Positions 55,501 through 62,451 of a stretch of 64,000 nucleotides of DNA are shown one piece after another; position 1 is the stretch's first letter, and every line of letters begins with the position of its first letter. The notes beneath the pieces are model-generated. The model was not told the origin of the DNA. It searched no databases and saw only the letters and a list, made by a program, of their open reading frames with translations. The DNA is taken from positions 23,564,063 to 23,628,062 of the forward strand of contig NC_134833.1 in the NCBI RefSeq assembly GCF_004210375.1, read 5' to 3'. Source of the DNA: Tachypleus tridentatus (Eukaryota; Arthropoda; Merostomata; Xiphosura; Limulidae). The position numbers and the translations under genes were made by a program.

Positions 55501-55642
55501 CAAATTTGTTTGACCTGCTTGTATTATTACCATTATTTAGTCTCCACCTGGTGGTTATTGCCGTGATTCGGAATACTTGAGGAATTCTGCAGGCAATGGT
55601 TTTATGGACATGCATCTTATGAGACGACCATACTACAGTTAG
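31420..55642 (+). CDS. Mucin-like SEA/EGF single-pass membrane protein, complete 11-exon gene model
   Basis: Eleven coding exons (31420-31516, 38440-40267, 42234-42370, 43516-43643, 45719-45977, 47468-47617, 48634-48700, 50921-50967, 52281-52359, 53600-53765, 55541-55642) total 3060 nt, 1019 codons plus TAG, with every phase matching. Order: signal peptide; Ser/Thr-rich region of about 610 residues with several N-glycosylation sequons (NSS, NDT, NGS, NET, NVS, NIT, NST); six-Cys EGF-like module; SEA domain; calcium-binding EGF (DLDEC); a second EGF; one transmembrane helix; basic stop-transfer and a short tail. It should sit at the cell surface with a long glycosylated stalk. SEA domains often support self-cleavage, but the usual GSVVV-type site reads GQILV here. 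Proteins of this layout occur in arthropods; I cannot assign a named orthologue. Exon 1 is linked to exon 2 by phase and signal-peptide logic only; further small exons in the 6.9-kb first intron are possible. Confidence 0.8.
32885..32996 (+). repeat. Three diverged copies of a GTTGCTAGGCGACC motif
   Basis: CTAGTTGCTAGGCGACCC, CAGTTGCTAAGCGACTTTC and CTAGTTGTTAGGCGACCC at roughly 40-50 bp spacing. Confidence 0.6.
33564..33680 (-). mobile_element. SINE family B, reverse
   Basis: GGCAAAGCCACATAGGGCTA, GATTTTAGCGTTGTAAATCC, CACTGTAATAGCGGGGGAC; flanks share TTTTATTGT. Confidence 0.9.
34108..34387 (-). mobile_element. SINE family A, reverse, 11-bp target duplication
   Basis: TTTCGCGCAAAGCTTCTCGA tail, CCTGGCCCTGCCGGGCC head; ACTGATATGGT at 34097-34107 and 34388-34398. 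Confidence 0.95.
34521..34795 (-). mobile_element. SINE family A, reverse, full length
   Basis: TTGAATTTCGCACAAAGCTA tail, AGTGGGATTGATCG, head CTTGGCCATGCCGGGC. Confidence 0.94.
35564..35968 (+). other. 134-codon basic open frame in intron 1 of the SEA/EGF gene
   Basis: Reads MYNLSLHCFQTKCDLL, then a Lys/Arg-rich body (RKQNKRKGEK, RWKRNYRKYISKCRKCQE). It has no helix, signal peptide or domain I can name, though length and codon usage look less random than neighbouring frames. It could be a small lineage-specific gene, a transposon relic or chance. The opposite strand holds a 74-codon shadow. Confidence 0.25.
36783..37040 (-). mobile_element. SINE family A, reverse, full length
   Basis: TTGAATTTCACGCAAGG tail, GGAGATTCGAACCGGCAACC head region, CCACCTGGTCATGC end. 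Confidence 0.93.
37593..37699 (+). mobile_element. SINE family C relic, forward
   Basis: CTGAGGACTTGCGCTGCTAA then TTTAGTTTTGCGTTCAACAA; heavily decayed. Confidence 0.45.
37715..37815 (+). mobile_element. SINE family A, forward, head only
   Basis: GCCTGGCATGGCCAGGTGGG through ACATGCTCGTCCTTTCAGCC; stops at CGTGG with no body or tail, so truncated on the 3' side. Confidence 0.92.
37994..38107 (-). mobile_element. SINE family B, reverse
   Basis: GTGTTTTCTTATAGCAAAGC, TTTTAGTGTTGTAAATCC, TTACCACTGTACCAGAGAG. Confidence 0.87.
38113..38229 (+). mobile_element. SINE family C, forward, worn
   Basis: GACGGACTTGCAGTACTAAA, GGTTAGATTCCCATAATGG, tail AGTGTAGCTTTGCATTA. It ends about 200 bp before exon 2. 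Confidence 0.75.
38440..40267 (+). CDS. SEA/EGF gene exon 2: large Ser/Thr-rich mucin-like exon
   Basis: Acceptor TTTTTTGAAACAG ends at 38439; donor CAG|GTAAGG follows 40267. The 1828-nt exon enters in phase 1 and leaves in phase 2. It starts FNSSSVTSSGRIVVRSVD, passes a basic Gly/Pro/Arg/Gln part (RPIRRPI, PQQQQRPG), then about 400 residues dominated by Ser, Thr, Glu, Asp and Pro with many potential O- and N-glycosylation sites, and ends in a His/Pro-rich stretch (FRPRPNTPVI). The frame is also open back to an ATG at 38349, but that part is the polypyrimidine tract and is not taken as coding. Confidence 0.88.
40268..42233 (+). other. SEA/EGF gene intron 2
   Basis: Begins GTAAGG, ends TTTAG. 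One forward family A SINE (41615-41890); the rest is AT-rich without recognisable content. Confidence 0.8.
41615..41890 (+). mobile_element. SINE family A, forward, full length
   Basis: GCCCGGCACGGCCAGGTAG head, GAGTTCGAATTCCCCATGGC, tail GCGCGAAATTAAAAGAC. Confidence 0.94.
42234..42370 (+). CDS. SEA/EGF gene exon 3: EGF-like module
   Basis: Acceptor TCTTTAG|AATC; donor AAAC|GTAAGC. Reads RIDTCIVGDDSTCDVSLNER then CKTVRGVSACYCKAG and a final QCK: six cysteines in EGF-like spacing. Phase 2 in, phase 1 out. It links the mucin region to the SEA domain. Confidence 0.88.
42428..42701 (-). mobile_element. SINE family A, reverse (left member of an inverted pair)
   Basis: TAATTTCGCGCAAAGCTACA tail, CACATGGCCATGCCAGGCC head. 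Its head faces that of the next copy. Confidence 0.94.
42729..43016 (+). mobile_element. SINE family A, forward, young subfamily
   Basis: GGGGCCCGGCATGGCCTAGC head, GTTCGCGCCCGAGTC, tail TTTGTGCGAAATTCC and (CAAA)n. AGAGAATTGCT at 42718-42728 and 43017-43027. Confidence 0.96.
43516..43643 (+). CDS. SEA/EGF gene exon 4: N-terminal half of SEA domain
   Basis: Acceptor TTTATACCAG; donor GGA|GTAAGC. Encodes LTFTSSFQDPNSEQYEWLEH and DVEQG, the first strand and helix typical of SEA domains (a leucine-rich strand, an x-D-P-x-S loop, an aromatic-rich helix). Phase 1 in, phase 0 out. Confidence 0.87.
44700..45165. repeat. Old interspersed repeat
   Basis: TGACCTTGAACTTCGATC, GCCAAATTTTGTCCAAATGC, TTTAGCCATTTTCCAGAAAT, an ACACAAACACGCACACA run and CACCTTTGATGGCGGAG are the kind of 3' region seen in dispersed arthropod repeats. 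Family and exact ends unknown. Confidence 0.4.
45308..45425 (-). mobile_element. SINE family C, reverse
   Basis: GTAAGTTAAACATAAAGCTG tail, CACAGGTATCGAAACCCGGA, CCGCTGTGCCAC head end. Confidence 0.85.
45719..45977 (+). CDS. SEA/EGF gene exon 5: C-terminal half of SEA domain
   Basis: Acceptor GTTTTCAG; donor GACG|GTTAGT. Encodes SSLIRSTEIAPHFVKVKIMK, then VTGQILVNATVYL at the place where self-cleaving SEA domains have G-S-V-V-V, then a charged helix (KERLREELIKSIENR) and a short linker. The catalytic Ser is replaced by Gln, so cleavage is not expected. Phase 0 in, phase 1 out. Confidence 0.9.
46262..46660 (-). mobile_element. SINE family C, reverse, split by a later insertion
   Basis: Tail-side half GACCATAGGTATCTAAACCC at 46290-46310; head-side half CACTGAGCCACTTGGAGGCA at 46639-46658. 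The family A copy at 46337-46620 separates them. Confidence 0.8.
46337..46620 (+). mobile_element. SINE family A, forward, nested in a C copy
   Basis: GGTCTGGCATCGCTAGG head, GGATCGAATCTCCGTCATAC, tail GACGCGAAATTCAAAAAC. Flanks AGAAGCCTTCAG (46325-46336) and AGAAGCCTCAG (46621-46631). Confidence 0.93.
46829..46950 (-). mobile_element. SINE family C, reverse, worn
   Basis: AACTACAAAATGGGCTATTT, CAGGTGTAGAAACCAGAATT, GAGCCATCGGAGGCA. Confidence 0.7.
47136..47315. repeat. 45-bp minisatellite, four units, in intron 5
   Basis: CACAACTAGTGAATGTTTTT recurs at 47144, 47189, 47234 and 47276 (third unit lacks 3 bp). Confidence 0.92.
47468..47617 (+). CDS. SEA/EGF gene exon 6: calcium-binding EGF
   Basis: Acceptor TTTCAATAG; donor TCTG|GTGAGA. 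Begins DLDEC, the calcium-binding EGF signature, with CSDNSFCVNEFGSFHCVCKP giving the NxxGSFxCxC core and a last Cys near the end. The symmetrical 1-1 phase is typical of a shuffled EGF exon. Three minisatellites lie round it, one upstream and two downstream. Confidence 0.93.
47645..47920. repeat. 46-bp minisatellite, six units, in intron 6
   Basis: CAGTTATTCAGTTGTTGCAT starts units at 47645, 47691, 47737, 47783, 47829 and 47875 with exact 46-bp spacing. Confidence 0.95.
48117..48507. repeat. 39-bp minisatellite, ten units, in intron 6
   Basis: TACTTTTCCAAGGGTAGTCC then CAGCAGCACTTTAACTATG, from 48121 at 39-bp steps; two units lack one C (38 bp). Since 39 is a multiple of 3, both strands show repetitive open frames that are not genes. 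Confidence 0.95.
48634..48700 (+). CDS. SEA/EGF gene exon 7: first part of the last EGF
   Basis: Acceptor TTTTTTCAG; donor GCAG|GTAAAT. Encodes VCSPDFCSNHGICAVENEKS and TC, four of the six EGF cysteines. Phase 1 in, phase 2 out. Confidence 0.87.
48781..49038 (+). mobile_element. SINE family A, forward, internally shortened
   Basis: ACCCAGCATAGTCAGGTGGG head, ACGGGTGCGAATCCCTGTCA, tail GGCGTGAAATTCAAAACG. Confidence 0.93.
49072..49232 (+). mobile_element. SINE family A fragment, forward, worn
   Basis: GATTCGAACCGTGG remnant, AGTTGGCGGCGGATGCTGTT, TAGTCTGTCAGTTTAAAATT. Confidence 0.65.
49237..49367 (-). mobile_element. SINE family C, reverse
   Basis: TGTTATGAACAAAGCTTCAC tail, GTTTCGAAACCTGGTTTCTA, CGTGCCACTGGGGG head. 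AATATCT duplicated at 49230-49236 and 49368-49374. Confidence 0.9.
49580..49691 (-). mobile_element. SINE family B, reverse, head clipped
   Basis: ACAGCAAAGCCACATCGGGC, TTTTTAGCGTTGTAAATCC, CCCTGTATTAGC; the next base begins a family A copy. Confidence 0.87.
49692..49908 (+). mobile_element. SINE family A, forward, head clipped, young subfamily tail
   Basis: Starts at ATCCCCATTGCGCCAAACAT, just past the B box; tail GCACAGATAGCCCTCGAGAA and TTGTGCGAAATTC. Confidence 0.93.
50620..50750 (+). mobile_element. SINE family A, forward, worn, 3'-truncated
   Basis: GAGGCCTTGTATGGCCTGTT head, AACATGCTCGCTTTTTGAAC, ATAGTCAATTCCAGTATTTG. Confidence 0.78.
50921..50967 (+). CDS. SEA/EGF gene exon 8: end of the last EGF (47-nt exon)
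   Basis: Acceptor ATTTTTCAG; donor AAG|GTGAGA. Encodes RCRGNYIGEHCDIDGE, supplying the last two cysteines and the aromatic/Gly pattern (GNYIGEHC) that closes an EGF fold. Phase 2 in, phase 1 out. Too small to find except by phase and motif. Confidence 0.85.
50968..52280 (+). other. SEA/EGF gene intron 8
   Basis: One worn C SINE (51415-51510) and a 20-bp direct repeat near 52043-52080. A 149-codon minus-strand frame (51512-51961) has no recognisable motif and is not annotated. Confidence 0.7.
51415..51510 (+). mobile_element. SINE family C, forward, worn
   Basis: CTCCCTAGTGGCACAGCAGC head, CCGTGTTTCGATATTCGTTG, CAGAGTACAGATATCCC. Confidence 0.8.
52281..52359 (+). CDS. SEA/EGF gene exon 9: transmembrane helix
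   Basis: Acceptor ATCATTACAG; donor GGAA|GTAAGT. Encodes VLGVAIGASLVAVFIIVLTL followed by VCLCLW, one uninterrupted hydrophobic helix with cytoplasm-side cysteines that could be acylated. Phase 1 in, phase 2 out. Confidence 0.9.
52360..53599 (+). other. SEA/EGF gene intron 9
   Basis: Contains one young forward family A SINE (53107-53376). Nothing else recognised. Confidence 0.8.
53107..53376 (+). mobile_element. SINE family A, forward, young subfamily, 13-bp target duplication
   Basis: GCCCGGCATGGCCTAGCGCG head, GTTCGCGCCCGCGTCGCG, tail TTTGTGCGAAATTTCC. AGAATATATGTTA at 53094-53106 and 53377-53389, perfect. Confidence 0.97.
53600..53765 (+). CDS. SEA/EGF gene exon 10: cytoplasmic juxtamembrane segment
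   Basis: Acceptor GTTGTCAG; donor CAG|GTGAGT. Starts RNWKRSQQNPQQPVISKAES, a basic stop-transfer, and ends EINISWQHMGGATSTGSRFQ. Phase 2 in, phase 0 out. The last 60 nt plus the start of the intron are repeated in tandem twice more downstream. Confidence 0.86.
53698..53950 (+). repeat. 86-bp tandem repeat, three units, spanning the exon 10 donor
   Basis: GAGATAAACATAAGCTGGCA recurs at 53706, 53792 and 53878. Unit 1 is the end of exon 10 plus the start of intron 10. Unit 2 has the donor changed from CAGGTGAGT to CAGATGAGT; unit 3 diverges after about 50 bp. Confidence 0.92.
54142..54470. mobile_element. Foldback element in intron 10
   Basis: Two arms of about 125 bp are near-perfect complements, from TGTATTTTATAGAAACTACT at the left to its inverse at 54470, with a spacer near 54270-54340. 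No obvious target duplication. Confidence 0.8.
55115..55161 (-). mobile_element. SINE family A head fragment, reverse
   Basis: GACTCGGATTACGAGTCGAG then CTGGCCATGCCGGGGC only; body and tail absent. Confidence 0.85.
55541..55642 (+). CDS. SEA/EGF gene exon 11: C-terminus and stop
   Basis: Acceptor CATTATTTAG, phase 0. Encodes SPPGGYCRDSEYLRNSAGNG and a Met/Arg/Tyr-rich end (HLMRRPYYS) closed by TAG at 55640-55642. The model works in frame through this exon, which supports the whole chain of phases. Confidence 0.82.
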   Translation, partial: SPPGGYCRDSEYLRNSAGNGFMDMHLMRRPYYS

Positions 55643-55953
55643 ATAGATGTTAGACCTGCCGACTTGCTTGAAGTTTTTTGCTCAGCGTAAGAAGAATATC
55701 GGATTTTCGAGAATTCATTGCTGCTTAGCGCCATCTGTTGACCGTAATATGATCCAAGACACTGCAGAAGTAAACTCAAGTGAATGATACACTAATTCAT
55801 TACGTCACAGCATGTTGATGATATAGTAACATGTAGCAAAGAACGTGAAAAACAGAATACTGGGAAAGACACTGAGTGATGCGCCTAACCATTCAATTAC
55901 TAGAAACGTTTAATTAACCTCGTATGTTACGACCAATAGGATAATACCACCGA

Positions 55954-55959
55954 AATAAA
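55954..55959 (+). terminator. Candidate poly(A) signal 1 of the SEA/EGF gene
   Basis: AATAAA about 310 nt after the stop codon. A second AATAAA lies at 56338. Which is used cannot be told from sequence. Confidence 0.4.
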
Positions 55960-56316
55960 AGGGATTTTTGAAGTTACCGAACAGTGCTTCTCTGAAAGAA
56001 GAAACAACTGATCAGTTGCTAAAGACATTTTTTTCCATCTTATCCGTATTGTGTGTGGTGGATACAGGTAAAATAGAGGTGTATAAGTGTATAGATTTTA
56101 TATGGTGATATTATAGACATCAGTAGTGAGTGATCCGAAATTCTGTTTTTCTATATTTTTCACTCTGTCTATGTGGCAGAATAGACGCTTCGTTCAATTA
56201 ATATTAATATGGATTGAATACAGGATTTTTAGAGTAATGCAAAATAATTGTAATCCTAAACCCCGAAATTCTATATACAAGCCCACTTGTTTGAGGCCTA
56301 ACAATAGTTAAGCCTT

Positions 56317-56412
56317 TATTAAGTACGGCTTATATTTAATAAAGAGTTAACTCCTTTAACTTGTGCACTTTCTTTTTGTTTTAGTTTATTTAGGACTAAA
56401 CCGTACTTAATA
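56317..56412. repeat. 12-bp perfect inverted repeat round a poly(A) signal
   Basis: TATTAAGTACGG at 56317-56328 and CCGTACTTAATA at 56401-56412, enclosing AATAAA at 56338. Confidence 0.75.
56338..56343 (+). terminator. Candidate poly(A) signal 2 of the SEA/EGF gene
   Basis: AATAAA inside the loop of a short inverted repeat (56317-56412), followed by a T-rich stretch near 56370-56390 that could serve as a downstream element. Confidence 0.4.
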
Positions 56413-56910
56413 CTATTAGTGAATAAACACATAATGTTCTTCTACGATCAAAATTTAGACCTTTTTTTAAAATTTTGACAAGTTTCAAATACGTTGTCCT
56501 ACAAAATGTCTACAAAAGTATATTTATATCCGCCTTTTGTTTACATCCGTTGAAAGTACGCACGCATGCGCATTTGGACAGTAAGTCGAACGTGCATTTT
56601 AAGAACAGTCAGAAGCTGGTTATTGTTATTTGCACATATCCGTGCACCATCTTTTTTTCTTTTTCATTTATAGAGAATCCAATTTTCACGAACTTTATTG
56701 AAAGTGTACTGATAATCATTATATATAGAGGGTGATATCGAACCCTTAGTAAATTTTACTTACATTGTTAATCTTGTATTTCTTACAAATTTTCGACACG
56801 GCTGTGTTTTCATAATTAAATCTGAAATCTCTCTCTTTTAATCAATGGAAATAGAAAGACACAAATACAATTTTCAGTGTCTGACAAGAGATGGCACTGT
56901 TTTAAATTTC

Positions 56911-57029
56911 TCCGTCTGTGTGTGTGTGTGTTTTTTTTTCTTATAGGGAAGCTGAGCCCAACGAGGGGAATCTAACCATTGATTTTAGCGTTGTAAATCC
57001 GTATACTTACCTTTGTACCAGCGGGGGAC
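56911..57029 (-). mobile_element. SINE family B, reverse
   Basis: GT run, TTTCTTATAGGGAAGCTGAG, GATTTTAGCGTTGTAAATCC, TTTGTACCAGCGGGGGAC. Flanks share TCTCCGT. Confidence 0.92.
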
Positions 57030-57437
57030 TCTCCGTATCTTCCTATATACCTTTTGATAGTTTTATCTCAGCATCTAGCTGGAGTATTAAGTCATTGTGC
57101 GTAAGGCAAAATAATGGGGAAAACGTACTAATTTAACTCATGATGTTTGTAAATTTAGTTGTAGGCAAAATAACCCCTTAATTATAAAGTGTTTTCTGAG
57201 AAACGTAGTGTTAAGGTAAAACCTTTTTATATTTAAGTTAATTAATTAATTACAAAAACTAATTACTGAAAGCTAATAAAATCATACCAGTCATATGCGT
57301 CTGTGGATTAATTTATTTAATTTTTTCTATGTATAATGAGTCGCTTGAGTTTTGAAGCATTATAAATGTTCGTTGCGACATTTTGAGAAAGGCTATTTTT
57401 CCATGTCTCGCTGTGTATATTAATTTCACAGCCATCT

Positions 57438-57561
57438 TCCCCTTTCAGTAGCTCAGACTTACGTCTGTAGGCTTGTAACGTTGAGAACTTGGTTTCAACA
57501 CCGTGGTGGGCGCAGCACAGATAGCCCGTTGTGTAACTTTGCGCTTAACAACAAACAAAGA
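57438..57561 (+). mobile_element. SINE family C, forward
   Basis: CCCTTTCAGTAGCTCAG head, GGTTTCAACACCGTGG, tail TTGTGTAACTTTGCGCTTAA. Confidence 0.87.
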
Positions 57562-57924
57562 CAAGTAGATTTTGATGTAGTTGATATAACAATGTAAAGA
57601 TATTTAATTGTAATAAGTTTTAAAAAAAATCTCTACTCTTCCCCCCAACCCCCCAAAAAAGACAATTAATAACCTCTTTATCTTGTTAAAATCTTTATTG
57701 AAAACAACATTTCTAAGTCTTTTTGAAAATTAATAGAAAATGTTTAGTTTTGTTGTCGTCTTAATGGTTACGTAAAGAATTGAAAAAAAAACTGATCTTT
57801 CAGCTCTACAATGTATTCTCAGTACTACACTTCTTCATAGGGGAAAATTCTAAAACAAAATAAAAAACAGTACAGGTCAAAAAGGAAAAAGTCTCTACGC
57901 GTAAACATAAACAACGACGTAAGT

Positions 57925-58079
57925 CCCGGACTAGTATCACCTTAAAAATAAGCCTCGGTACCAGTAGTACCCTAAAATCTCAGTTTTGGTACTAGTAGCG
58001 CCTTATAAAAAAAAGAGTACCTGTAGTGATAGCGTCTTAAAGAAAAGTTCCGGTACTAGTAGAACCTTAAAATAAATTT
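57925..58079. repeat. Degenerate tandem repeat of about 38 bp
   Basis: Four worn units around GGTACTAGTAGnnCCTTAAA precede a family A SINE. Confidence 0.7.
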
Positions 58080-58338
58080 CTTGGCCAGGTGGTTAAGGTA
58101 CTCGACTTGTAATCTAAAGGTGGCGGGTTCGAATCCCCGTCACACCAGATATTCTCGCCCCTTTTAGCCGTGGGGCGTTATAATATGACGGTCAATCCCA
58201 CTATTCGTTGGTAAAAAAGTAGCCGAAGAGTTGGCGGTGGGTGGTGACGACGAGCTGCCTTACCTTTCACTGGTAAATTAGGGACGGCCAGCGCAGATAG
58301 CCCTCGTGTAGTTTTGCGCGAAATTCAAAACAATCTAA
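58079..58338 (+). mobile_element. SINE family A, forward
   Basis: TTGGCCAGGTGGTTAAGG head (first bases missing), GGGTTCGAATCCCCGTCACA, tail GCGCGAAATTCAAAAC. Confidence 0.94.
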
Positions 58339-58516
58339 GAATACGATAGATACACTTAAAATCATTTTTCAAAAAAATCTTTGCCACTTTGGTAATTTGC
58401 AAGAACTTGCTAGAATGGAGCTTTTAGCTTTAAATTGTGTTAGTGAAACAAGACAGCTATAAATATTATACTGTTAGAAAAAACTTTCTACTTCGAATTA
58501 TGCCATTAGATTTAGA

Positions 58517-58782
58517 GGCCGGTCATGGCTAGGAGGTTAGGGCGTTTGATTCGCAATGTCAGGGCCGCGGGTTCGAATCCTCGTCTCAGTAAACATGCTC
58601 AACCTTTCATTCGTGGGTGCGCTATATATAATATGCGGCCAATCCCACTAGTTGTTAGTAAAAGAGTAGTCCAATAGTTGGCGGTGATGGCTAGCTGCCT
58701 TCCATCTAGTCTTTCCCTGCTAAATTAGGGACGGCTAGAGTACACAGCTCTCGTGTAGCTTTGCGCGAAATTTTAAACACGC
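58517..58782 (+). mobile_element. SINE family A, forward, full length
   Basis: GGCCGGTCATGGCTAGGAGG head, CGGGTTCGAATCCTCG, tail GCGCGAAATTTTAAAC. Confidence 0.93.
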
Positions 58783-59568
58783 CTAATACTGGAATGTTAC
58801 TGCCACTATTATTATTTTTGCGATAATGGGCAGTAAACCTGAACTTTCGGATTCACGGTTCCAGCACTATAGGCCACGCTCGGCCCACCAAAAGAAATAT
58901 TGATGTTCTTTCTCATTGCTCATATAAGTTCCTATTACTTACATGAAGCAAAGTCGTAATTACAAATGATCGACAACAGCGCAACATTAAACCAATCTAA
59001 GAGATAACCGCTGAATTCAAGTTTTAAAGGAGAAAGGAGGCGTGTCTCTGTGTCGTGACGTCACTTCTTATTAGCAGAATCACAAGATATTTGTGATAAA
59101 CGTGTGTTGGACGCATAAAACGACATTGATATTATATTCATTATAAATCTCTTTAAAAAAAAACATAAAATATGTTAAAATAGAAAGATGTTTTCAAATG
59201 ACATTTTTCGTTTGGGATGATTTCAGCAAAATACGAACATAACTCCAGTTGGTATTAAAACAAATCGGTTAGTTTCTTTACCTGTATAGCACGAATAAAC
59301 AATGAGCGTTTCCAACTGAAAACGGAACTCTATATTTCGAAGTGAGTTCTGTTGTTTTACCTACCTGTACGTAAACCTAAAGTGATTTTTTTTACCATTT
59401 TATTTTGTGATATATAATGTAAGTTTAGTAAAGTGTTATTTATTTATTAAAACCTGAATTTGTTTTTGTGTTCAATGAATTGATTTTTTTGTATTTTCGC
59501 TTTTTTGGAAATTTGTTTAACAGAGTGTATATGCATATCTCTAGTCTGAAACAATGTATTTCTATCGG

Positions 59569-59687
59569 GTGCGTGTGGTTTCTTATATCAAAGCCACATC
59601 GGGCTATCTGCTGAGTCCACCGAGGGGAATCGAACGCCTGATTTTGGCGTTGTAAATCCGTAGACCCACCGCAGTACTTGCGAGGAA
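59569..59687 (-). mobile_element. SINE family B, reverse
   Basis: GTTTCTTATATCAAAGCCAC, CGAGGGGAATCGAACGCC, TTGTAAATCCGTAGACCCAC. Confidence 0.92.
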
Positions 59688-60708
59688 CGTTCCTATAGGA
59701 CTGAATAAAATTTTTTTGCAAATAAATGAAATTTTTCCTTCATGCTTCATGCCAGCTTTGTGTTATGCCATCGGCTATCAAAATTATCAAACCAATTTTA
59801 AATTAAAAAATCATTTATTTTTTCATAATTAAATTATTATTATTAATAAGATCTAATATTTCGAATAAAAATACATATTTTTTTTATAAAATCATAATAT
59901 TCATAATAAAGTCTATAATGATTTTTACCAGTTTTAATTAATATAAATATTTGTTTCCAAGTATATATTTTTTTTCTATAATATGTTTTCGGGGTGGTCT
60001 GTATATTTCTAAAACGTTTTTTTTTATTTTGTTCACTTTTGATTTTCAAATTTTTAGTTACGATTCCTAGAAAACTATTTTGAATTTAATGTCTTAAAGG
60101 AACTGAAATTCTTCGGAAAATTTTTCCTAGAGATGAAAATTTATATCAATTAAAAAACAAATTCATCTCCACTGTTAAGAAGAGAGAAGAAATAATCGCC
60201 TTTGTTTTCTGTTTTCTATGCTTCATTTTTAAGCCATAGGTTTCTCTGTTCTAGACGGATGATTAATTGTCCCATCAAAGCAACAATAGAGAAATATAAG
60301 AACGAATGCGAGTAACGCATTTCTGTCTTGACACCAATGGCTGCCTGTATGAAACCATACTGTTCTTTCAACAACCAGTCACCAATATGACTTTTTTTTT
60401 TTTCTCTCTGGGTATACTTTGCTGATGAAGTTAATTAATAGAACTTATATATATATATATAGAGTGAATAGATCTTTATTTCTTGTCTTTTTCAGAAAGA
60501 TTAAAATTCGAATACAAAAGATTAGAGTAAAAAAATCTAAATCTAAGCTATTTAAAACAATACTCATTTAATTACCTAAGAGTGGACATTCGTGACTCAC
60601 ACAGTCAGGCAAACGTGGTCACAGCCTAAATATATCTTTGTTTTGCTACGAGTATTCCACTATAAAAACACAGTCTATTCGAAAATTGTAAAATCGTGTT
60701 GCTTATGA

Positions 60709-60768
60709 GTGAGAGTCATCACTAACATATCTAGTTGTTTAGAGTCATCACTAACATATCTAGCTGTT
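60709..60768. repeat. Direct duplication of about 30 bp
   Basis: GAGTCATCACTAACATATCT occurs twice in a row with TAGTTGTTTA and TAGCTGTTTG after it. Confidence 0.85.
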
Positions 60769-61479
60769 TGGTGTTTTAGTATTAGATATTTTAACTAGAG
60801 AGCAGTACACGTCATCATTGTGGCTACTTGTAATCGAAAGAAATACATGGCAAACTTAACTGCTCCACTTGTAACGCTTCACAACTAAAAATCAAGGAGT
60901 GTGTTTAGAGGAATATCGCCAAATGAAACCTTGATCAGCACATCCACAGCCTGGAACGTAGCCTCACTCCACCCCCACACACAATAAAAATATAATTTTA
61001 GATAACGGAAAATATATGTACACTTGTAATAGTTTATCACCACTTTTTTGATGAGCTTACTTCACATTTAGAAACATATGGAGCCACAATAATTTATATA
61101 CAAAAATATAATCTCAACTCCTATTTATAATTTTTTATCAGTTGCGTATAAGCAGAGGCATGGACATTCATATACATGAAATACGCGGACCTGTAAGTAA
61201 GCTGCTTAATATGTATAATTTTATTTTAGGCTTAGTTAGTAAAAAATAACATATTTTTCAACTTATATCCTGTAGTAACAGCTAGTTACAGTATTGTATT
61301 TGTAAAATTATCGGTCGACATTTCAAATTACTTCTTAGATAATTCTACATCATTAACAACGTTTTAAAATATACTGGTTTTACAACAAATTGAAATGTTG
61401 CCCAACAATAACAACAAAAATGAAATCCAATGTACTGAAGCTAAAGGCTATACTTTGAAAGTTACGCGTTTGTTAGTTT

Positions 61480-61590
61480 CAGAACACAGTCGCATGGACT
61501 TATCTGATGCATCCAGCACGGGTATCGAACCCCGGATATTAGTGTTGTAAGTCTGTAAACTATACCGTTGATCCTCTGAGGGTATAATTA
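61480..61590 (-). mobile_element. SINE family C, reverse, worn
   Basis: CACGGGTATCGAACCCCGGA, TTAGTGTTGTAAGTCTGTAA. Confidence 0.72.
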
Positions 61591-62103
61591 GCACACGCAA
61601 TAAAATGAGGATTATAAGCGTCACGAGACTTGTGCTGTAGCTATAGCAACGAGATTAGGGTTAAAGGTAACTGTTAAATAAAACTAATAATAAAATACGC
61701 TTATACAAATAAATACAAACTGTTACTCCTTTAAACCATGCTGCTACTTTAATTTCTGTAACAAATGTTTCATTTTTATTACATTTTCAGCAAGATAGTG
61801 ATTCGTAATGATTATTAGAGGAAAAACCTACTTACATTTTGCATTTTGTAACAAACAATAACCGAGAAAACACTGCATTATGTCTGTGTGTGTGAATATA
61901 TATATATACATGATCCAAAACGTTTTCTGAGTCACTAACATATATTTATATATATCTGAAACAAACGTTACAATAGAACTAAAATTATATATTTTTTTCC
62001 ATTATAGTTCGTAACTGTCAACGTTCATAAAGGATGATGTCTGGGGATATTCCATCTATTTGACAAGATAAGATCTACTGCCCATATAAGGTTTTCTTTA
62101 ACC

Positions 62104-62158
62104 TTAACACTCCTACGAAAAGACGTTTCTAGTCCTGATTTCTCCAAGCCCGTTCCCC

Positions 62159-62193
<35 letters not shown>

Positions 62194-62328
62194 TGGGAAT
62201 CTCGTTAATCCATTCATTAATGGATTTAAATGGCAATTTCATTTAAATACAAAATTATTAGCCTAATATTAATAACCTTTCAAGTTGCTCTGGGGCCTAT
62301 TAGGCCCCACTTTTCGTAGGAGTGTTAA
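62104..62328. mobile_element. piggyBac-type miniature element (TTAA target)
   Basis: Perfect 15-bp terminal inverted repeats CACTCCTACGAAAAG at 62108-62122 and 62310-62324, each flanked by TTAA. Internal palindrome GGGGCCTATTAGGCCCC near the right end. 217 bp, no coding capacity, so it would need a transposase from elsewhere. Confidence 0.88.
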
Positions 62329-62451
62329 TTTTATGGTAAATTATGACTCTTGCTATGTCCAAAAACTGAGATTAGAATCAACATTATTTTGCCAGTAATA
62401 TTGTTTAATTGTTTGTTGAATTTTTCCCAAACAACCCGATGGCTACCATCT

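Larger units (their letters stand above)
53766..55540 (+). other. SEA/EGF gene intron 10
   Basis: Opens with two extra copies of the exon 10 end (to about 53950), then a 329-bp foldback element (54142-54470) and a small SINE head fragment (55115-55161). Confidence 0.78.
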
